Source: an uncultured Prevotellaceae bacterium
GTDB lineage: Bacteria; Bacteroidota; Bacteroidia; Bacteroidales; Bacteroidaceae
DNA length: 40,336 nucleotides
NCBI GenBank assembly: GCA_902786665.1
Contig: CADADN010000037.1
Coordinates: forward strand, 1-40,336
Direction: 5' to 3'
Shown: one piece after another, positions 35,815-40,336 of the stretch
Numbering within the stretch: position 1 is the first letter of the stretch
Layout of the letters: the number at the start of each line of letters is the position of its first letter
Notes under the pieces: generated by a model
What the model saw: the letters and a program-made list of their open reading frames with translations, nothing else
The model's database searches: none
What the model was told of the DNA's origin: nothing
Translations under genes and position numbers: made by a program

Positions 35815-36740
35815 TCAGCTTCATAGTCACCTTTTACAATCTGCCCCCAACCTTGCTCAACGAGTGTTTGGATAGCATACTCTCATTGTCACTCGACAAG
35901 GAGGAGCGGGAGATTCTGCTCATCGACGACGGGTCGGAGGAGAGCCCTTTGGAGGCCATCTCCGACAAGTTGGGCGACATCCTCTATATTCGCCAAAACA
36001 ACCGTGGGCTAAGTGCCGCCCGCAACTTGGGCATCGAAGCATGCAAGGGAAAATACATCCAGTTTGTAGATGGCGATGACAAGTTGAACACGTCTGTTTA
36101 TGAGCATTGTCTGGACATCGTGCGTTTCAAAGATCCAGACATAGTGACGTTTCATCTTTCCAACAAGGAAGAACATGCCGTGCCCCATGAGGTGGAAGGT
36201 CCGATGGAAGGAGCTGAATATATGCGGCGCAACAACCTTCGAGCGTCTGCATGCGGCTATGTCTTCCGCAAACTCACACTTGTCAACCTGCGTTTCACTT
36301 CCGGCATCCTTCACGAGGACGAGGAATTCACCCCCCAATTGTTCCTTCGGGCAGAGAAGTTGTATTCCACGAAAGCCAAAGCCTATTTTTATCGCGACCG
36401 CGGAGGTTCCATCACACATGAGGACAACAAGAAATGGGTGCTTCAAAGACTTTCCGACACCAAGGGAGTGCTCTACCGCCTCTCAGAACGTGCCGACACC
36501 CTCCCCACGGCGGAACGTGAGGCCTTACAAAGACGCATCGACCAACTGACGATGGATTATCTCTACCTTGTGATAAAGTTGACACACAACGGTCACTTGT
36601 TGGAAAAGAGTGTGGAAGAATTGACCCAGAAAGGTCTTTTCCCACTTTCGGACAAGGATTACACTCAGAAATACAAATGGTTTCGTCGCATCAGCAGCAC
36701 ACGCCAGGGACGTCGTCTCTTATGCATGTTGTTGAGGTGA
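35769..36740 (+). CDS. Family 2 glycosyltransferase
   Basis: 323 residues, GT-A fold: LISFIVTFYNLPPTLLNECLDS, LIDDGSEESP, NNRGLSAARNLGIEACKGKYIQF in parts, and VDGDD as the metal motif (about residues 98-102). Overlaps the preceding gene by 46 bases, which indicates tight coupling. An in-frame start closer to the domain is not available as ATG. Sugar specificity unknown. Confidence 0.92.
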   Translation: MQTTPSHPSVEKPPLISFIVTFYNLPPTLLNECLDSILSLSLDKEEREILLIDDGSEESPLEAISDKLGDILYIRQNNRGLSAARNLGIEACKGKYIQFVDGDDKLNTSVYEHCLDIVRFKDPDIVTFHLSNKEEHAVPHEVEGPMEGAEYMRRNNLRASACGYVFRKLTLVNLRFTSGILHEDEEFTPQLFLRAEKLYSTKAKAYFYRDRGGSITHEDNKKWVLQRLSDTKGVLYRLSERADTLPTAEREALQRRIDQLTMDYLYLVIKLTHNGHLLEKSVEELTQKGLFPLSDKDYTQKYKWFRRISSTRQGRRLLCMLLR

Positions 36741-36760
36741 AATATCAATGAAGAACGATT

Positions 36761-37858
36761 ATGCGAATCCTCTTGTTGGGTGAATACAGCAATGTGCATG
36801 CCACGCTGGCACGCGGGCTTCGGGTCTTGGGACATGATGTCACCGTGGCCTCCAATGGCGACTTTTGGAAAGACTATCCTCGTGACATCGACCTCTCACG
36901 CAAGCCAGGCAAGTGGGGAGGCATCTCCTTGATGGCACGCCTCCATCGCATCCTTCCCCATCTTCGTGGCTTTGACATCGTCCAACTCATCAACCCGGTT
37001 TTTGTGGAACTGAAAGCGGAACGTTTGTTCTCCATCTATCATCAACTGCGTCGGAACAATAGATGCATGGTGCTCGGTGGATTCGGCATGGATTGGTATT
37101 GGGTGCATACTTGTGTGAATGATAAACCCTTGCGTTACAGTGATTTCAACATTGGTCAACAGCTTCGCACCAACCCTGAAGCATTGAGCGAGCGTGCCGA
37201 CTGGTTGAATACGGAAAAAGGTCGCCTCAACCAAGTCATAGCCCAAGACTGCGATGGCATCGTCACAGGTCTCTATGAGTATTGGGCTTGCTATCATCCT
37301 GTTTTCCCGCAAAAGGCGGTTTTCATACCCTTCCCCATAGAGGTTCCCAAGTCAATCCAGATGGACGAAAGCGAAAAGTTAAGAGTGTTCATCGGCATCA
37401 ATGAGTCGCGAAATGCCTACAAGGGAACAGATTTGATGCTTTCCGCCGCAAAGGAGGTTCTACAAAGGCATCCCGACATGATGGAGTTACGAGTGGCTCG
37501 GTCGGTGCCGTTCGAGCAATACCAAAAGATGATGGACGGCTCCGATGCGATCCTTGACCAACTCTATAGCTACACCCCTTCCATGAATCCTCTTCTTGCC
37601 ATGTCAAAAGGCATCATCTGCATTGGTGGAGGCGAACCGGAGAATTACGAAATCCTATCTGAGCGGGAGCTGCGCCCCATCGTCAACGTCGGCCCCGACC
37701 GTGGCAGTGTGGTGACAGCATTGGAGCATCTCGTCACCCATCCCGAGGAGGTGCGTAAGCTGCGGCGCGACAGCATCACCTATGTTCGTCGGCATCATGA
37801 GTTTGTCTCCGTTGCAAAAAGATATGAGGACTTCTATAAAGTATTGGTCAAGGGATAG
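36761..37858 (+). CDS. GT-B glycosyltransferase (GT4-like)
   Basis: 365 residues with a two-lobed GT-B layout: N-terminal MRILLLGEYSNVHATLARGL, then GHDVTVASNG, and a C-terminal lobe with RVFIGINESRNAYKGTDLML, the DAILDQLYSY stretch and GGGEPENYEILS, where GT4 enzymes bind the nucleotide sugar. It lies 20 bases after the previous transferase and ends the cluster before a terminator. The substrate is unknown. Confidence 0.88.
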   Translation: MRILLLGEYSNVHATLARGLRVLGHDVTVASNGDFWKDYPRDIDLSRKPGKWGGISLMARLHRILPHLRGFDIVQLINPVFVELKAERLFSIYHQLRRNNRCMVLGGFGMDWYWVHTCVNDKPLRYSDFNIGQQLRTNPEALSERADWLNTEKGRLNQVIAQDCDGIVTGLYEYWACYHPVFPQKAVFIPFPIEVPKSIQMDESEKLRVFIGINESRNAYKGTDLMLSAAKEVLQRHPDMMELRVARSVPFEQYQKMMDGSDAILDQLYSYTPSMNPLLAMSKGIICIGGGEPENYEILSERELRPIVNVGPDRGSVVTALEHLVTHPEEVRKLRRDSITYVRRHHEFVSVAKRYEDFYKVLVKG

Positions 37859-37937
37859 AGGATTGAAGATTGCTTTTTCAACAATGCGTTCACACAACTG
37901 ATGCTCTGTGACAAGTCATTTCACTCTGATAACGGAA

Positions 37938-37965
37938 AAGGGGAAAGACACAAGTCTTTCCCCTT
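37938..37965. terminator. Bidirectional hairpin terminator
   Basis: AAGGGGAAAGAC (37938-37949) pairs with GTCTTTCCCCTT (37954-37965) around ACAA, between the converging transferase and rpsP genes, with T-rich sequence following on the plus strand. Confidence 0.85.
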
Positions 37966-37987
37966 CTTGTAATGTTGAAAAAACGAT

Positions 37988-38518
37988 TTAAGCCTCTGTG
38001 GGTACGGTAGCTTCGGAATCTGCGGATTCAGCTTCAGCCTTAGCTTTTGCAGCAGCGATGGCAGCCTTCTTCTCGGCTACTTTCTTTGCCACATTCTCAT
38101 TGTAAGCCTTCTCAGCCTTCAGTTCTTTCTCATAAGCTTCCTTCTTGGCCTTGGCGGTGTCGTTCCTTACCTTGTCGTCGCCTTTCACTTTGGCGTCCTT
38201 CCAAGAATCGAAACGCTTCTGTGCCTCTGCCTCGTCGAATGCGCCCTTTTTCACACCTACCCTGAGGTGTTTCATCATGTACACGCCTTCGTGGCGAAGG
38301 ATGTTGCGCACAGTGTCTGTTGGCTGGGCGCCAACCTCAACCCAATAAAGTGCACGGTCGAAATTCAAATCCACTGTTGCAGGATTGGTGTTCGGGTTGT
38401 AAGTACCAATCTTCTCAGTAAATCTACCATCACGTGGTGCTCTCGCGTCGGCGATTACGATTCTATAAAAGGCATAGCCTTTGCGACCGCCGCGCTGCAA
38501 TCTGATTTTTGTTGCCAT
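37988..38518 (-). CDS. rpsP: Ribosomal protein S16 with long C-terminal extension
   Basis: Residues about 1-85 are S16 ([21 protein letters not shown], then [16 protein letters not shown] and [19 protein letters not shown]). Residues about 86-176 are an extra tail absent from E. coli S16: first [15 protein letters not shown], then a lysine/alanine/glutamate-rich probable long helix (about 118-165) and a short acidic end ([13 protein letters not shown]). Extended S16 is usual in Bacteroidetes. A -7 box lies 55 bases upstream. Confidence 0.96.
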   Translation of the reverse strand: MATKIRLQRGGRKGYAFYRIVIADARAPRDGRFTEKIGTYNPNTNPATVDLNFDRALYWVEVGAQPTDTVRNILRHEGVYMMKHLRVGVKKGAFDEAEAQKRFDSWKDAKVKGDDKVRNDTAKAKKEAYEKELKAEKAYNENVAKKVAEKKAAIAAAKAKAEAESADSEATVPTEA

Positions 38519-38572
38519 TGATAAAAATGTTTAGTTGGTTTGAATAATACTACTATCTCGTAATAGCGGCTG

Positions 38573-38580
38573 CAAAGGTA
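38573..38580 (-). promoter_or_regulatory. rpsP -7 box
   Basis: TACCTTTG on the minus strand is an exact consensus -7 match, 54 bases before the rpsP ATG. No clear -33 element was found. Confidence 0.55.
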
Positions 38581-38748
38581 CGAAAAAAACATGAATTCTT
38601 TTCTGCTCATTTGCATTTGAACGACCGATTAACAAAGATTAACTACTTCAAGTGGCCAAATCGTCCTTTCGATAGCTCACATTCTCTGTAATCTTTTCAC
38701 TTGATAACAAGTAGATGGGAAAAGCATGGCTGGTCAGGCTTTAGTCGT

Positions 38749-38901
38749 TTATTCGGATGGTTCTTCTTCATCCTCCCACCATGGTGGACCATACATGTCA
38801 GGTTCAGAAGGGGTATCTCCGATGGATACTTCGCAAAGATCACCATAAACTTCAAATGACAAAACTTTTGTCACTGGCTGTGAATAAATCCTTTTTCCCA
38901 T
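38749..38901 (-). CDS. 50-residue acidic peptide, Prevotella small-peptide type
   Basis: Starts MGKRIYSQPVTKVLSFEVYG and ends PPWWEDEEEPSE, with one Cys (23) and a DTPSEPD stretch. The opening (basic, then Y-x-x-P, then a short beta-like hydrophobic run) resembles small proteins of unknown function that are common in Prevotella. The start at 38901 is set by a well-formed promoter (38929-38960) that lies inside the longer open frame, so earlier codons at 38949-38964 cannot be translated from it. No signal peptide or membrane segment. It is divergent from the 29-codon ORF and radical SAM gene; it could be a peptide substrate, but this is inference. Confidence 0.65.
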   Translation of the reverse strand: MGKRIYSQPVTKVLSFEVYGDLCEVSIGDTPSEPDMYGPPWWEDEEEPSE

Positions 38902-38928
38902 TGTTGCTTGATGAATTGAATAATGTTT

Positions 38929-38960
38929 CAAAATTACTGCTTTTTCCATTTTCATCCAAA
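38929..38960 (-). promoter_or_regulatory. Promoter of the 50-residue peptide gene
   Basis: On the minus strand TTTG (38957-38960), a 20-base spacer and TAATTTTG (38929-38936) match the Bacteroidetes consensus fully. The ATG at 38901 follows 27 bases after the -7 box. Confidence 0.7.
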
Positions 38961-39013
38961 TCAATTAACAACATTTTGATTTTCCACCCCCAACAATTAA
39001 AATACCTTAAATC

Positions 39014-39045
39014 TTGCTTCATATTAATATAATCATTTAACTTTG
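39014..39045 (+). promoter_or_regulatory. Promoter of the 29-codon ORF and radical SAM gene
   Basis: TTG (39014-39016), 21 bases and TAACTTTG (39038-39045), 16 bases before the ATG at 39062. Confidence 0.6.
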
Positions 39046-39061
39046 TAAATATATAAGTGAC

Positions 39062-39151
39062 ATGGCAACACATTTTAGAATGAGTCTCAAGTGCATTGCT
39101 GAAAAGGTTACCTTGAAAGAACTCTCATCATTAACAACCAAAGTGATATGA
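39062..39151 (+). CDS. 29-residue ORF overlapping the radical SAM start (ATGA)
   Basis: Runs from ATG at 39062 to TGA at 39149-39151, and this TGA overlaps the ATG (39148-39150) of the radical SAM gene by the classic 4-base ATGA. It is the first ORF after the promoter. The peptide starts MATHFRMSLKC and ends SSLTTKVI, is basic overall, and has one Cys (residue 11) and no obvious core repeat. An internal ATG (39080) would give 23 residues. It may be a regulatory leader peptide that couples translation, or a precursor peptide modified by the enzyme. No homologue is recognised, so coding status rests on position and overlap. Confidence 0.5.
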   Translation: MATHFRMSLKCIAEKVTLKELSSLTTKVI

Positions 39152-40215
39152 ACACCAAATTACCTCAACCGAATTTGATTAAAGTGGCGCAGCTGCTTTA
39201 CACCAGTAAACGATATAAGAAACGGATAGAGAAGCATCAATTACAACAGTTGTTTTGGGAGTGTACACTACGTTGCAACCTGCATTGCATCCACTGCGGA
39301 AGTGATTGTCGTACAATCGCAGAGAAACAGGACATGCCGTTCGAAGACTTTCTGCCTGTTCTCGAGGAGGTGCGTTCAGTGATGAATCCCAATGAAATCC
39401 TTGTGGTGACTACGGGTGGGGAACCCCTTGTCAGGAAAGACATCGTGGAATGCGGAAAGAAAATCCGTGAACTTGGTTTCCACTGGGGGATGGTGAGCAA
39501 TGGGATGATGCTCGACGAGAAGATGTGCGACCGTCTTATGGAAGCCGGGTTGGAAACCATAGGCATCAGCTTGGATGGATTCGAAGAGGCTCACAATTGG
39601 CTGCGTGGCAGCAAGAATAGTTTTGCCATGGCAGAGAGAGCCATCAAGTGTCTGGTGGGGAAAAAAATGGTATGGGATGTCATCACTTGTGTGAATCAAA
39701 AGACTATCGGTTATTTGGACGAATTCAAACAATATCTCATTGACTTGGGGGTGAAACAATGGCGTATTTTCACGATTGCTCCCATGGGGCGCGCAGCTGA
39801 GCATCCTGAGTTGCAACTAAGCGACCAACAGTTCCGAGAGGTGATGGAGTTCATCGTTGCTGTGCGCAAGGAGAAATCAATTCGCTTGAGCTATGGTTGT
39901 GAGGGATTCCTTGGCGATTATGAATGGCGTGTACGCAGCTATCCCTTTTTTTGCCAGGCAGGTATCAATGTAGCCACCATCCTTGCCGATGGATCCATTT
40001 CGGGTTGCTTGAGCATCCGCAGCCAATACAACCAGGGGAACATTTACAAGGATCGCTTCACTGAAGTATGGGAAAACAAGTTCCAGGCATATCGTAACCA
40101 TGAATGGATGCACACCGGCCCGTGTTCAGACTGTGACGCATGGGAATTCTGCCTGGGGAACGGTATGCACCTACGCGATGACAACGGAAACCTGTTGCTT
40201 TGTCACTATAAATGA
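39148..40215 (+). CDS. Radical SAM/SPASM enzyme, Bacteroidales rSAM/lipoprotein-system type
   Basis: 355 residues. The radical SAM cluster motif CNLHCIHC (C43, C47, C50) and TTGGEPL (GGE at 90-92) bind the [4Fe-4S] cluster and S-adenosylmethionine. The C-terminal SPASM/twitch region carries C251, C269, C287, C326, C329, C335 and C352, enough for auxiliary clusters. Stretches such as LFWECTLRCNL, GFHWGMVSNG, SLDGFEEAHNWLRG, WRIFTIAPMGRAAEHPE and the CLGNGMH...LLCHYK end match the Bacteroidales enzymes of the 'rSAM/lipoprotein system' (TIGR04133 type, from memory). SPASM enzymes usually modify peptides or proteins. No lipoprotein gene is seen on either side here; the neighbours are two very small ORFs. 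Confidence 0.9.
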   Translation: MNTKLPQPNLIKVAQLLYTSKRYKKRIEKHQLQQLFWECTLRCNLHCIHCGSDCRTIAEKQDMPFEDFLPVLEEVRSVMNPNEILVVTTGGEPLVRKDIVECGKKIRELGFHWGMVSNGMMLDEKMCDRLMEAGLETIGISLDGFEEAHNWLRGSKNSFAMAERAIKCLVGKKMVWDVITCVNQKTIGYLDEFKQYLIDLGVKQWRIFTIAPMGRAAEHPELQLSDQQFREVMEFIVAVRKEKSIRLSYGCEGFLGDYEWRVRSYPFFCQAGINVATILADGSISGCLSIRSQYNQGNIYKDRFTEVWENKFQAYRNHEWMHTGPCSDCDAWEFCLGNGMHLRDDNGNLLLCHYK

Positions 40216-40266
40216 ATGTGCAGTTTTTTCATTGTTAATTAATTAAAACTTTCCCAATGGATTGTA

Positions 40267-40336
40267 CTATACGTCTTTTTGTTTTGGCTTCCGTCCCCTT
40301 TTCTTGGGTTCAGTTTTGGGTTTGGATAACAGTTTC
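40267..40336 (-). CDS. C-terminal end of a basic protein, partial
   Basis: The minus strand reads in frame from the window edge to TAG (40267-40269) and gives the last 22 residues, including KPKTEPKKRGRKPKQKDV. A lysine/arginine-rich end with RGRKPK resembles AT-hook-like tails of DNA-binding or ribosome-associated proteins. The rest lies outside the window, so identity is unknown. It would be convergent with the radical SAM gene, leaving 51 bases between the two stops. Confidence 0.5.
   Translation of the reverse strand, partial: KLLSKPKTEPKKRGRKPKQKDV

Noticed and set aside
40258-40336. Plus-strand ATG frame open to the window end (MDCTIRLFVLAS...)
   Set aside because: The minus strand in the same place reads a convincing basic C-terminus with a stop, and the plus frame has no lipobox or clear signal peptide.

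Overview
The window is chromosomal DNA from a member of the Bacteroidales, most like Prevotellaceae. The evidence is the Bacteroidetes-type promoters (TTTG, about 19-21 bp, then TAnnTTTG) upstream of many genes, a fused FeoA-FeoB protein, a GldB-type lipoprotein, a ribosomal protein S16 with a long lysine/alanine tail, DUF3127, a Bacteroidales-type radical SAM/SPASM enzyme, and secreted proteins with type IX-like or dockerin C-termini. I saw no rRNA, tRNA, CRISPR array or complete mobile element. The first ~98 bases look like the 3' end (domains V and VI) of a group II intron whose body lies outside the window.

Layout. 1-4.4 kb: intron end, feoAB (ferrous iron uptake), an 11-unit 9-bp tandem repeat, and a secreted thioredoxin-hydrolase fusion on the minus strand. 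4.4-9.3 kb: an operon of a LacI-type regulator, an altronate dehydratase (uxaA), an NhaC-type antiporter and a protein resembling a nucleotidyltransferase without its core, which looks like hexuronate use. 9.4-15.2 kb: GH25 lysozyme, zinc-ribbon membrane protein with a Ser-Lys-Pro repeat tail, cupin, GldB-like lipoprotein and a GHL10/YngK-type glycosidase. 15.3-18.5 kb: DNA metabolism, with a DUF3127 protein carrying an SSB-like acidic tip, dnaN, a DnaQ-type exonuclease and a small acidic protein. 18.6-26.1 kb: secreted beta-helix protein, YiiX-like permuted papain protein, pgk, and a 1359-residue multidomain protein with HEGGH and dockerin motifs. 26.2-31.2 kb, minus strand: rubrerythrin, a rhamnogalacturonan acetylesterase with a pectinesterase stub, hisS, purA and fur. 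31.5-37.9 kb: an outer-membrane barrel protein, then a small glycan cluster (flippase and GT2 on minus; two GT2 and one GT-B enzyme on plus). 38.0-40.3 kb: rpsP, a 50-residue acidic peptide gene divergent from a 29-codon ORF coupled to a radical SAM/SPASM enzyme, and the end of a basic protein.

The genes point to a gut- or mouth-type anaerobe that degrades plant pectin and other glycans (uxaA, acetylesterase, dockerin protein, GHL10), controls iron and oxidative stress (feoAB, fur, rubrerythrin) and builds surface polysaccharide. The least explained part is the peptide/radical SAM cassette at 38.7-40.2 kb. There a 29-codon ORF, previously too short to notice, ends in an ATGA overlap with the radical SAM start, and a second small peptide gene is transcribed divergently with its own well-formed promoter.
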